From contig CAZGMC010000086.1 of the NCBI GenBank assembly GCA_964526565.1, positions 1 to 17,976 of the forward strand: DNA of 17,976 bases, read 5' to 3'. The position numbers were made by a program, and so were the translations under genes. Shown in pieces: positions 7,028 to 13,951 of this stretch. The notes under the pieces are model-generated. The model saw nothing but the letters and a program-made list of their open reading frames with translations, searched no databases and was not told where the DNA came from. Origin of the DNA: CAZGMC01 sp964526565. Its GTDB lineage: Bacteria; Pseudomonadota; Alphaproteobacteria; DSM-16000; Inquilinaceae. The first letter of the stretch is position 1. Each line of letters starts with the position of its first letter.

Positions 7028-7927
7028 CTATCCCCAGCGCCGGTGCGGCCACAGCCACTGCGCCGGCCGCTCGCGGATCCAGGACTCGACGATGGCGTTG
7101 ACCCGGGTCATCACCGCCAGCACGTCGGCTTGGCGGTCGCCGCTGCGCGGCATCTCCAGCGGCGGATAGCAGGTCACCCGGTAGGTCGGCCCCTGCAGCC
7201 GCTCGACCCTGACCGGCATGGCGTGGCAGTCGAAGCGCAGGGCGAGCTGGGCCAGGATCGGCCCGGTCATCGTGTCGCGGCCGAAGAACGGCACCGGGAT
7301 GCCATAGGCGCGGCGCTGGTCGACCAGGATGGCCAGGTTGCCGCCGCGCTCCAGCTCGGCCAGGGCGACGCGGGTGGACTCGGTGCCGCGGGCCAGCAGG
7401 CGCAGGCCGCAGCGCTCGCGGATGCGCCGCGTCATGCGGTCGACGAAGCGGTTGTTGGGCGGCCGGTAGATCGCCGTCGACTGCACGCCGAAGCGGGCCC
7501 CGACCACCGGCCCCAGCTCCCAGTGCCCGACATGGGCGCCGAAGAAGATGATCGGCTTGCCCTTCTGGTAGATGTCGACGAGCCGCTCGGCGCCGACGAT
7601 CTCGACGCGGCGCGTGTCGCGGATGCGCTCCAGGTGCGGGTACTCGGCGACGACGCGGCCCAGGTGCTCCCACATGTCGCCCAGGATCGCCTCGCGCCCG
7701 GCCTCGCCCAGGTCCGGAAAGGCGATCGCCAGGTTGTGCCGGGCGCGGCGGTTGGGGGTGCGTACCAGCGGCCCCAGCCGGCGGCCGAGCCAGCCGCCCA
7801 CCGCCGAGGCGCGATCCACCGGCAGCAGCGCGATCAGCCGGAACACGGCCCACACCACCGCCCCCTGCAACGGGTGCCACAGCCAGTACTCCCGCCACGC
7901 CGTGTTCGGAAAGCGGCGGACCCTCAT
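7028..7927 (-). CDS. Lipid A biosynthesis-type acyltransferase (LpxL/HtrB family), first paralogue
   Basis: The protein has 299 residues and shares its plan with the next gene. The HX4E catalytic motif is HVGHWE at 132-137, followed by IYRPPNNRFVDRM, a VDQRRAYGIPVPFFGR segment and a C-terminal SWIRERPAQWLWPHRRW. The N-terminal WHPLQGAVVWAVF hydrophobic stretch is typical of these membrane-associated enzymes. The reading frame stays open far upstream, so the true start was chosen at ATG 7927: it overlaps the P450 stop as ATGA (7927-7924), and upstream residues in this frame are out-of-frame P450 sequence. The gene is translationally coupled to the P450 and followed by the second paralogue after 7 bases. 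Likely role: late acylation of lipid A or a related membrane lipid. Confidence 0.9.
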   Translation of the reverse strand: MRVRRFPNTAWREYWLWHPLQGAVVWAVFRLIALLPVDRASAVGGWLGRRLGPLVRTPNRRARHNLAIAFPDLGEAGREAILGDMWEHLGRVVAEYPHLERIRDTRRVEIVGAERLVDIYQKGKPIIFFGAHVGHWELGPVVGARFGVQSTAIYRPPNNRFVDRMTRRIRERCGLRLLARGTESTRVALAELERGGNLAILVDQRRAYGIPVPFFGRDTMTGPILAQLALRFDCHAMPVRVERLQGPTYRVTCYPPLEMPRSGDRQADVLAVMTRVNAIVESWIRERPAQWLWPHRRWG

Positions 7928-9297
7928 CGCCGCTCCAGCCGCATGGGCAGGCCGTCCGACGGCCTGAGCGACAGCCGGCACAGCGGCGTCACCGGGTGGC
8001 CGGGCCGCAGGCGCAGCCGGTAGCGCTGGGCGATCGCGGCCAGCACGATGGTCGCCTCGATCATCGCGAAGGCGGCGCCCAGGCAGGTGCGCGGGCCGGC
8101 CCCGAACGGCACGAAGGCATATTTGGACCGGCCCTTCGAGCGCTCCGGCGAGAACCGGTCGGGGTCGAACAGGTCGGGGTCGCGCCACAGCGCCCGGTGC
8201 CGGTGCAACAGCCACGGCACGACCAGCACCATCGACCCCGCCGGGATGCGCCGGCCCAGGATCTCGTCGTCGGCCTGCGCCTCGCGCGAGAACACGGCGA
8301 CCGGCGGATAGAGCCTGAGCGCCTCCTCGAACACCTGCCGGGTGTAGGGCAGGCCGGGCAGGTCGTCGTGGGCCGGCGCCCGGCCGCCGAGCACGCGGTC
8401 GACCTCTTCGTGCAGCCGCGCCTCGGCCTCCGGGTGCTGGGACAGCAGGTAGAAGGTCCAGCCCAGCGCGCTGGCGGTGGTCTCGTGGCCGGCCAGGAAG
8501 ATCACCGCCGCCTCGTCGCGCACCTGTTCGTCGGTCCACGGCTGGCCGGTCTCCTCGTCGCGGGCCTTGAGGAACATGGACAGCAGGTCGCCCTTGTCCT
8601 CGCCGGTGCGCTTGCGGTCGGCGATGATCTCCTCGATCACGCGGTGGATGCGCGCCGCCGCCCGCCGTGCCTTGCCCGAGGGCATGCGCGGGAACCAGCG
8701 GGGGAAGCCGAGCAGCTCGAAGAAATCGATCTGGCTGAGCGTCGCCTGGTAGTCGGCGAAGCCGCGGAACACGGCGGCGGCGCGGTCCTCGCCCAGGTCG
8801 TCGGAGAACAGGGTGCGACAGACGACCTCGGCGGTGATGCGGGTCATCTCCTCGGTGATCTCCACCTCGGCGCCGGCGCCCAGCGCGTCCCAGCGGCCGC
8901 ACAGCTCCAGCGCCGCCGCCGTCATGATACCGGAGAAGGCGCGCAGGCGGGTGTGGTGGAAGGCCGGCACCGCCATGCGCCGCTGCCGGCGCCACTCCTC
9001 GCCATTGGAGATGAACATGCCGTTGCCGACCAGCGGCCTGAGCGCCCGCTGCATCTGCCGGCTCTTCCAATAGTTGTCGCCGTTGGTGACCATGACGTGG
9101 CGCACCGCCGCCGGGCTGTTGGCGACGAACAGCCAGCGGAACAGGAACCTCTGCTGCAGGAAGCGGCCGGCGAAGGCCTCGTCGGACCACACGGCGATCA
9201 GGTTGCGCCGGGCCACGCGCAGCGCCTTGAGGGGCGGCAGCGTGCCGCGAAAGCGCGGCGGCCGGGGCGGAACAAAGGCGGAGGTCGGGGCGGACAT
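7924..9297 (-). CDS. Cytochrome P450 monooxygenase
   Basis: The protein has 457 residues and is complete. Hallmarks in order are the helix-C WRRQR at 102-106, the oxygen-binding I-helix AGHETTA at 269-275, the ExxR pair Glu325-Arg328 in EEALRLYPP, and the haem-binding loop FGAGPRTCLG (398-407) with the thiolate ligand Cys405. No N-terminal membrane anchor is visible, so it should be a soluble bacterial enzyme needing separate redox partners, none of which are encoded nearby. The general sequence style is that of P450s acting on fatty acids or other hydrophobic chains, but the substrate cannot be read from sequence. It is the first gene of an operon with two lipid acyltransferases (ATGA overlap). 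I infer that it may hydroxylate an acyl chain or a lipid precursor in that pathway. No good ribosome binding site stands directly before the ATG. Confidence 0.95.
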   Translation of the reverse strand: MSAPTSAFVPPRPPRFRGTLPPLKALRVARRNLIAVWSDEAFAGRFLQQRFLFRWLFVANSPAAVRHVMVTNGDNYWKSRQMQRALRPLVGNGMFISNGEEWRRQRRMAVPAFHHTRLRAFSGIMTAAALELCGRWDALGAGAEVEITEEMTRITAEVVCRTLFSDDLGEDRAAAVFRGFADYQATLSQIDFFELLGFPRWFPRMPSGKARRAAARIHRVIEEIIADRKRTGEDKGDLLSMFLKARDEETGQPWTDEQVRDEAAVIFLAGHETTASALGWTFYLLSQHPEAEARLHEEVDRVLGGRAPAHDDLPGLPYTRQVFEEALRLYPPVAVFSREAQADDEILGRRIPAGSMVLVVPWLLHRHRALWRDPDLFDPDRFSPERSKGRSKYAFVPFGAGPRTCLGAAFAMIEATIVLAAIAQRYRLRLRPGHPVTPLCRLSLRPSDGLPMRLERR

Positions 9298-9582
9298 GGC
9301 GGACGGCGCGGGCGTCCCTCTGGCAGGCGGGCGGGCACGGGTGACGATCCGGTTACGGGCGGCAATAGGTCGGCGCTTTGCGGCCGGTTGTCAATCGGCG
9401 CGGCGGCGCGCGGCGGCAGGAGGACCGATCCACACCTCAGCCGGCCAGCGGCATGCGAAAGCACTGAAGAAAATGCGGTCTGGACGCACCACCTTTCATA
9501 CCATGGTCTGTCCTTGACTGCGGGTCCGGGTCCGCATGAAGCGCACCTCATCGACCCGCGGCCCTGTTCGCGGAGATCGACA

Positions 9583-9780
9583 ATGACCCAAGCCGTGAAG
9601 TCCGCCGCCTCTCTGGCCCACATGTTGCGCGGCGTCAACTATCCCGCCGGCAAGCAGTCGCTGCTGGCGCAGGCGCAACGCTGGGGCGCAGACTGCGATA
9701 CGCTCAACCTGCTCCAGGCGATGCCCGACCGGCAGTATGCCAGCCTCAGCGACATCCTGCTGACGACCGGCGCCCGCTGA
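9583..9780 (+). CDS. DUF2795 family small protein
   Basis: The protein has 65 residues. The segment LRGVNYPAGKQSLLAQAQ..LNLLQAMPDRQYASLSDIL matches the DUF2795 pattern: a short helical domain with the (G)V-x-[FY]PA-x-K-x-[DS]L core and the later PDRxY motif. A GGAG at 9572-9575 stands 7 bases before the ATG, which fixes the start. Function is unknown; such proteins often occur alone. It diverges from the P450 operon and is followed by a GC-rich stem-loop. Confidence 0.82.
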   Translation: MTQAVKSAASLAHMLRGVNYPAGKQSLLAQAQRWGADCDTLNLLQAMPDRQYASLSDILLTTGAR

Positions 9781-9790
9781 CCGGATTGCC

Positions 9791-9832
9791 GCCCGCCCGC
9801 CGGCCGGTTCCAGCCGGAATGGCGGGACGGGC
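9791..9832 (+). terminator. GC-rich stem-loop after the DUF2795 gene, possible terminator
   Basis: The arm GCCCGCCCGCC (9791-9801) pairs with GGCGGGACGGGC (9821-9832) with one bulged base, and an inner TTCC-AGCC-GGAA stem can form. It begins 10 bases after the stop. No T tract follows, so intrinsic termination is uncertain. Confidence 0.35.
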
Positions 9833-9887
9833 AGCAGTCCACTTGTCGGTGACGAGGATCCGGACAGCCGGTGCCGCCCGAACACGC

Positions 9888-9893
9888 TATAAT
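9888..9893 (+). promoter_or_regulatory. Consensus -10 box (TATAAT) upstream of the secreted-protein gene
   Basis: A perfect TATAAT stands in very GC-rich surroundings, 43 bases before the ATG at 9937. I see no good -35 at 16-18 bases, so activity may need an activator. Confidence 0.45.
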
Positions 9894-9936
9894 GTCGCCG
9901 GAGCCGGGTGACCGGCCGGCGGTCGGGGAGACGGCA

Positions 9937-10638
9937 ATGATCGGGTGGCACGGTGCGGTCGCCATGACGGCCGCGGCACTGGCGTTCTGCGGCGGCACGG
10001 CCATGGCGGAGGGCACGGCCGGGCTTGCGCCCAAGGGGGCCGTGGCGCAGGGCGAGAGAGCTGCGGGCGCGACGGACGAACAGGGTGCAGCGCCGGCGGC
10101 CAGTATGGCAGAGCCGGCCGAGCCGGCGCTTGGCGAGCCGGCCGCGGACGAGCCTGTACCCGATGCGGCGGCCGAGTCGGTCGATGGCGAGGAGCCGGCG
10201 CCCGCGGCGGCGCCGGGCGATGTGGCCGGCGAGGAGCTGCCGGAAGATGCGGCGGCGGAGCCGCCCGCCGAGGCTCCGGCCGCGCCGTCACTGGCGTTCT
10301 GGGGGCGGCCGCTGCCGGAGGTGCTGCCGGCCATGCGCGCCTGCCTGGACATGACGCCGGCGCCGCCGGGCATGGTCGTGCAGATCGCCTCGATGGACGA
10401 GCAGAGCGTCAACGTGTGGACGCGCAGCAGCGACGGCCGCGTCTGGGACTGCATGGCGCCGCGCCACGGTGAGGGCGTCGACATGTTCGACCGGACCATG
10501 CCGTCCGAAGGCATCCCTGGTCCGATGTTCGCACTCGACCGTGCCGCCTTCGCCGACTCGGCGTGCCTGGAGGTCGAGGAGGCGGCGGTGGCGGGCGAGC
10601 CGGTCGGCTGGTTCGCCCGAGACCTGTGCTCGCCCTGA
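9937..10638 (+). CDS. Secreted protein of unknown function with Ala/Pro/Glu-rich linker
   Basis: The protein has 233 residues. Residues 1-24 form a signal peptide (hydrophobic AVAMTAAALAFCGG, then a TAMA cleavage site before Glu25). Residues 25-117 are a low-complexity, acidic Ala/Pro/Glu linker. Residues about 118-233 form a compact domain (FWGRPLPEVLPAMRACLD..., VWDCMAPRHGEG) with four cysteines at 136, 172, 210 and 231 that could form two disulfides in the periplasm. I do not recognise the domain. The ATG at 9937 was chosen over an upstream in-frame ATG (9871) because GGGGAG at 9925-9930 lies 6 bases before it and the signal peptide then sits at the N terminus. It converges with sciP, ending 36 bases from it. 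No function is proposed beyond periplasmic or envelope location. Confidence 0.75.
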   Translation: MIGWHGAVAMTAAALAFCGGTAMAEGTAGLAPKGAVAQGERAAGATDEQGAAPAASMAEPAEPALGEPAADEPVPDAAAESVDGEEPAPAAAPGDVAGEELPEDAAAEPPAEAPAAPSLAFWGRPLPEVLPAMRACLDMTPAPPGMVVQIASMDEQSVNVWTRSSDGRVWDCMAPRHGEGVDMFDRTMPSEGIPGPMFALDRAAFADSACLEVEEAAVAGEPVGWFARDLCSP

Positions 10639-10674
10639 CCGTCGCGCTGCGCCGCGCCGCCCGTCCGTGTCGGG

Positions 10675-11013
10675 TCAGTCGGCGCCGTCCAGCACCGCGT
10701 CGCCGGTGCCCGTAGGCCGATAGTCCTGCAGGCGGGTGGCGCGCAGGCCGCGGACGCCGTGGCTGGCGATCAGCCGCTGCCACGACATGAACTCCTCGAC
10801 ACTCAGGTCATAGCGGCAACAGGCCTCCTCCAGGGTCAGCAGGCCCTGGCGCACGGCGGTGACGACCTCGGCCTTGCGCCGGCTGACCCAGCGGGTGGTC
10901 GACGGCGGCGGCAGGTCGGCCAGGGTAAGCCGGCGCCCTGTCGGGCCAATAACAAACTTGGGCCGCTGCGGCGCGTCTTTAGCATCTGAGGGACTCTCGC
11001 CAAGATTACTCAT
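10675..11013 (-). CDS. sciP: CtrA inhibitor SciP (DUF1153)
   Basis: The protein has 112 residues with the family core KFVIGPTGRRLTLADLPPP (19-37) followed by RWVSRRKAEVVTAVRQGLL (41-59) and LEEACCRYDLSVEEFMSWQR (61-80), a helix-turn-helix, then GLRATRLQDYR. In Caulobacter, SciP binds DNA and CtrA and blocks CtrA-driven transcription early in the cell cycle; the family is confined to Alphaproteobacteria as far as I know. It is slightly longer than the usual 90-95 residues, with a polar N-terminal extension and a TGTGDAVLDGAD tail. ATG 11013 was preferred over the in-frame ATG at 11079 because the extra residues do not resemble the family; a GGGAG stands about 14 bases upstream and GAGAAAG closer. 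It is monocistronic here. I found no full CtrA box (TTAA-N7-TTAA) upstream. Confidence 0.9.
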   Translation of the reverse strand: MSNLGESPSDAKDAPQRPKFVIGPTGRRLTLADLPPPSTTRWVSRRKAEVVTAVRQGLLTLEEACCRYDLSVEEFMSWQRLIASHGVRGLRATRLQDYRPTGTGDAVLDGAD

Positions 11014-11254
11014 GACTTTCTCGAATGCTCCCTGAGTTCCGTCCCGGCATCCGGAGCATAAGGCCGAGAGTGTTGCCATAGTCTAAATTCCCCGCATCGC
11101 ACAATAAAGCCGAGTTTTATATAAAATTTGCCCAGCGTCTGCGCAATGCCCGGCGCCGGCACGACTGCTGCGAAGCGCCGAGCCGCATCCGGTCGGCGTG
11201 GCCGGGAAAAGCATGGCGGGTGGCACCCGCCGCCGGCCGATCCGGTGCCACTTC

Positions 11255-11281
11255 GTGCAACCGGTGCAACCGGTGCAACCG
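11255..11281. repeat. Three tandem copies of a 9-base unit
   Basis: GTGCAACCG occurs three times without change at 11255-11263, 11264-11272 and 11273-11281. Each copy contains TGCAAC, which recurs nearby at 11328 and 11337 and, as the complement GTTGCA, at 11286. Possibly a cluster of regulator sites upstream of dctQ. Confidence 0.75.
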
Positions 11282-11352
11282 CCATGTTGCATGGCAAGGC
11301 ATTGAATATCTTGAGAATTTCGCCTGATGCAACGTTTGCAACGGATATCACG

Positions 11353-11407
11353 GTGCTGCATCCTCTGCTGTCTTGCCTCGCCGGGCGGGCGCCCGAGCCG
11401 GCCCGCC
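11353..11407 (+). repeat. 55-base direct repeat, left copy, abutting the assembly gap
   Basis: This segment is identical over all 55 bases to 11508-11562 and ends exactly at the first N. It contains a strong hairpin (GGCGGGC pairing with GCCCGCC). The position of both copies at the gap edges suggests contig ends sharing a k-mer rather than a biological duplication. Confidence 0.9.
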
Positions 11408-11507
11408 NNNNNNNNNNNNNNNNNNNNNNNNNNNNNNNNNNNNNNNNNNNNNNNNNNNNNNNNNNNNNNNNNNNNNNNNNNNNNNNNNNNNNNNNNNNNN
11501 NNNNNNN
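11408..11507. other. Assembly gap of 100 N
   Basis: Exactly 100 undetermined bases, the conventional filler for a gap of unknown or nominal length. The true distance may be zero or negative because the flanks overlap by 55 identical bases. Confidence 0.98.
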
Positions 11508-11562
11508 GTGCTGCATCCTCTGCTGTCTTGCCTCGCCGGGCGGGCGCCCGAGCCGGCCCGCC
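11508..11562 (+). repeat. 55-base direct repeat, right copy, abutting the assembly gap
   Basis: It begins at the first base after the N run and matches 11353-11407 without a mismatch. Unique sequence resumes at 11563, 19 bases before the dctQ start. Confidence 0.9.
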
Positions 11563-11581
11563 GCGTACATCGTAAAGGAAT

Positions 11582-12232
11582 ATGATCCTAGAAGACAAGT
11601 GTGCTGGTATCGCACATGGATTTCACGGTATGCAAGAGGCAAGGGCCGCGCCCCATGCCGGCCAGCCAATCACGGGAGCCGGACCTTTGGATGCCCTGGC
11701 CGTTGCCGTCCGTGTCATCGACCGGGTCAATGACGTCATCGGCCGGGTCATGGCGTGGCTGTGCCTGGCCATGGTATTGACGACGTGCGCCGTGGTCGTG
11801 CTGCGCTATGCGTTCGCCGTCGGGTTCGTATGGCTGCAGGAATCCTATGTGTGGATGCACGCCTTGGTATTCATGGTCGGCGCCGGCTACACGCTGCTGC
11901 ATGACGGCCATGTCCGCGTCGACGTGTTCTACCGCGGCGCCGGCCCACGGTTCCGCGCCTGGGTCGACCTGGTCGGCAGCCTGGTCCTGCTGCTGCCGGT
12001 GGTGGTGGTGGTGGCGTACGTGTCCTACCCCTATGTCGCCGACTCCTGGACCCGGCTGGAGACGTCGCGCGAGGCCGGCGGGCTGCCGGGGCTGTTCCTG
12101 CTGAAGAGCGTCATCCTCCTGTTCTGCCTGCTGGTCGGCCTGCAGGGGCTGGCCCTGGCCGGGCGGTCGCTGCTGGTGCTGACGCGCCACCGCAGCATCG
12201 CACCGCGCTTCGGCGGCGACGGCGCCGCCTGA
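11582..12232 (+). CDS. dctQ: TRAP transporter small permease (DctQ)
   Basis: The protein has 216 residues and four predicted membrane spans at about 57-80, 88-106, 129-150 and 168-198. The motif ESYVWMHALVFMVGAGYTLL followed by DGHVRVDVFY (108-117) is typical of DctQ, the small inner-membrane subunit that pairs with DctM in sodium-driven tripartite ATP-independent periplasmic transporters. The ATG at 11582 has AAAGGA only a few bases before it; ATG 11630 (residue 17) is an alternative and would remove a non-conserved N-terminal stretch. The sequence directly upstream is the duplicated gap flank, so the promoter cannot be judged safely. dctM follows after a 186-base gap that holds two stem-loops. 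Confidence 0.92.
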   Translation: MILEDKCAGIAHGFHGMQEARAAPHAGQPITGAGPLDALAVAVRVIDRVNDVIGRVMAWLCLAMVLTTCAVVVLRYAFAVGFVWLQESYVWMHALVFMVGAGYTLLHDGHVRVDVFYRGAGPRFRAWVDLVGSLVLLLPVVVVVAYVSYPYVADSWTRLETSREAGGLPGLFLLKSVILLFCLLVGLQGLALAGRSLLVLTRHRSIAPRFGGDGAA

Positions 12233-12249
12233 TGCCTGCCATCGCGGCA

Positions 12250-12289
12250 CGGGCCTGAGCCCGGCCGGCAACGCGGCGGCGATGCCGCG
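12250..12289 (+). other. Two stem-loops in the dctQ-dctM gap
   Basis: CGGGC-CTGA-GCCCG (12250-12263) and CGCGGC-GGCGAT-GCCGCG (12272-12289) are perfect stems of 5 and 6 pairs. They begin 18 bases after the dctQ stop. With no T tract they are more likely mRNA processing or stability elements than terminators. Confidence 0.4.
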
Positions 12290-12418
12290 GCAGTGTCGCA
12301 TCGGGCAGATTGTATGGTAACACGTTGATGAACCCGGCCGCTGGCCGGTGCCGCCGCGCCGTGCCGTCCGCTCCGCCGCCGTCCTTGCTGCCGTCCTGGT
12401 CCCCGCCCGAGCCCGCCC

Positions 12419-13834
12419 GTGTTCGACCTGCTGCCCCTCGTCGACCTGTCCGCCCCCGGCTTCGGCCAGGCCCTCAGCCTGGCCATGTTCGTGGCCGCCT
12501 GCGCGGTGCTGATGTTCGGCTATCCGGTGGCGTTCTCGCTGGCCGGCACGGCGCTGATCTTCGCCGGCCTCGGCATGCTGACCGGGCACATGGCGTTGAC
12601 CGACCTCCGGGCCATGCCGTCGCGTTATTTCGGCATCATGACCAACGAGGTGCTGGTGGCGGTGCCGCTGTTCGTCTTCATGGGCGTCATGCTGGAACGG
12701 TCGAAGATCGCCGAGCAGCTTCTGGAGACCATGGGCCAGTTGTTCGGCCGGATGCGTGGCGGCCTGGGCCTGTCGGTGATCGCCGTCGGCATGCTGCTGG
12801 CGGCGTCCACCGGCATCGTCGGCGCGACCGTGGTGACCATGGGCCTCTTGTCGCTGCCGTCGATGATGAAGGCGGGCTACGACCACAAGCTGGCGACCGG
12901 CGCCATCTGTGCCTCGGGCACGCTGGGCCAGATCATCCCGCCGTCGATCGTGCTGGTGCTGCTGGCCGACATCATCCAGGGCGCCTATGCCGACGCCCAG
13001 CGGCGCATCGGCAACTGGGCGCCGGAGCCGGTGTCGGTGATCGACCTGTTCGCCGGCGCCTTCATCCCCGGCATGGCCCTGGTCATCATGTACATGCTGT
13101 GGGTGGTCGTCGTGTCGATCCTGCGGCCGGACGCGACACCGCCGCTGGTGGTGCCGCCGGAGGAGAAGCGCAGCCTGCTGCAGCGCGTGCTGGTGTCGCT
13201 GCTGCCGCCGGCGCTGCTGATCGTCGCCGTGCTGGGCTCGATCCTGGCCGGCATCGCCACGCCGACCGAATCGGCGGCGGTGGGGGCGATCGGCGCGACG
13301 GCCCTGGCGGCGCTGCGCCGGCAGCTGACGCTGGAGGTGCTGCGCACGGTGATGCGCTCGACGATGATGATCAGCTCGATGGTGTTCGTCATCCTGCTCG
13401 GCGCGTCGATGTTCTCGCTGACCTTCCGCAATTTGGGCGGCGACGTGCTGGTCCACGACCTGCTGACCAGCATGCCGGGCGGCATGTGGGGCGCCATGTT
13501 CGTCGTCATGGCGCTGATGTTCGTCATGGGCTTCTTCCTCGATTTCATCGAGATCATCTTCGTCGTCGTGCCCATCGTCGGGCCGGTGCTGCTGATGATG
13601 GACATGTCGCCGGTCTGGTTCGGCGTGATGATCGCCATCAACCTGCAGACCTCGTTCCTGACGCCGCCGTTCGGCTTCGCGCTGTTCTACCTGCGCGGCG
13701 TCGCCCCGCCCGAGGTGCGCACCATCGACATTTACAAGGGCATCATTCCGTTCGTGATCATCCAGCTCGGCATGCTGCTGATCCTGGCCATCTTCCCAGG
13801 ACTGGCCACCTGGCTGCCGGACATCCTGCTCTGA
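12419..13834 (+). CDS. dctM: TRAP transporter large permease (DctM)
   Basis: The protein has 471 residues and is highly hydrophobic throughout, with about a dozen spans. Family signatures include FGYPVAFSLAG near the N terminus, NEVLVAVPLFVFMGVMLERS, GLGLSVIAVGMLLAASTGIVGATVV, SGTLGQIIPPSIVLVLLAD and NLQTSFLTPPFGFALFYLRGV. DctM forms the transport channel with DctQ and uses a sodium gradient to import the solute delivered by DctP. The start is GTG at 12419, the first usable start after an upstream in-frame stop; no strong Shine-Dalgarno is visible in the CCCGCCCGT context. A loop around 235-262 (YADAQRRIGNWAPEPVSVID) is longer than the short loops elsewhere, as in larger members of the mannitol/chloroaromatic branch. 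Confidence 0.93.
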   Translation: MFDLLPLVDLSAPGFGQALSLAMFVAACAVLMFGYPVAFSLAGTALIFAGLGMLTGHMALTDLRAMPSRYFGIMTNEVLVAVPLFVFMGVMLERSKIAEQLLETMGQLFGRMRGGLGLSVIAVGMLLAASTGIVGATVVTMGLLSLPSMMKAGYDHKLATGAICASGTLGQIIPPSIVLVLLADIIQGAYADAQRRIGNWAPEPVSVIDLFAGAFIPGMALVIMYMLWVVVVSILRPDATPPLVVPPEEKRSLLQRVLVSLLPPALLIVAVLGSILAGIATPTESAAVGAIGATALAALRRQLTLEVLRTVMRSTMMISSMVFVILLGASMFSLTFRNLGGDVLVHDLLTSMPGGMWGAMFVVMALMFVMGFFLDFIEIIFVVVPIVGPVLLMMDMSPVWFGVMIAINLQTSFLTPPFGFALFYLRGVAPPEVRTIDIYKGIIPFVIIQLGMLLILAIFPGLATWLPDILL

Positions 13835-13909
13835 TCCCCAGGGATTTCGCGGTTTCTCCGCCGCGCCGGCTCGGCTAACGATCACCCACAGTCAACGATC
13901 CAACGGTCG

Positions 13910-13925
13910 CCGGCGGCGCCGCCGG
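13910..13925. repeat. 16-base perfect GC palindrome before the debranching-enzyme gene
   Basis: CCGGCGGCGCCGCCGG reads the same on both strands and ends 11 bases before the Shine-Dalgarno of the next gene. Upstream lie three related heptamers, AACGATC at 13877 and 13894 and AACGGTC at 13902. It could be an operator or a leader hairpin. Confidence 0.4.
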
Positions 13926-13951
13926 ACGGCCGCACAGGGAGGGCTGCGCCC

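Larger units (their letters stand above)
11014..11581. other. Intergenic region between sciP and dctQ, with repeats, hairpins and an assembly gap
   Basis: No convincing gene is present. The sciP-proximal part (11080-11130) is A/T-rich (contains TTTTATATAAAATTT) and probably holds the sciP promoter on the minus strand. A perfect 7-base stem with a 3-base loop lies at 11215-11231. Further right are a 9-base tandem repeat, several TGCAAC motifs, inverted repeats CCATG-TTG-CATGG (11282-11294) and TGCAA-CGT-TTGCA (11328-11340), and the gap with duplicated flanks. Control elements of the dctQM operon are likely here. Confidence 0.6.

Noticed and set aside
6136..7101. 321-residue plus-strand frame opposite the second acyltransferase
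   Set aside because: Ala/Gly/Gln-rich low-complexity antisense reading of a gene with a clear HX4E motif.
7928..9190. Upstream extension of the first acyltransferase frame, giving a 720-residue protein
   Set aside because: The extension is Arg/Ala/Gly/Pro-rich sequence from the wrong frame of the P450. The family domain starts at ATG 7927, which overlaps the P450 stop.
7996..9780. 594-residue plus-strand frame across the P450 region
   Set aside because: It is antisense to a P450 with all hallmark motifs. Only its last 65 residues are real and have their own ribosome site (the DUF2795 gene).
11080..11130. CtrA binding site upstream of sciP
   Set aside because: The A/T-rich patch has no TTAA-N7-TTAA or TTAACCAT match on either strand.
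11353..11562. 55-base repeats considered as a CRISPR, insertion-sequence end or target-site duplication
   Set aside because: There are only two copies, placed exactly at both edges of an N gap. No transposase or spacer pattern is present, and an assembler overlap explains it better.
11588..13885. 765-residue minus-strand frame rich in His, Gln, Asp and Arg
   Set aside because: This is antisense of dctQM. The odd composition results from reading hydrophobic GC-rich codons backwards, and it runs through gaps between real genes.
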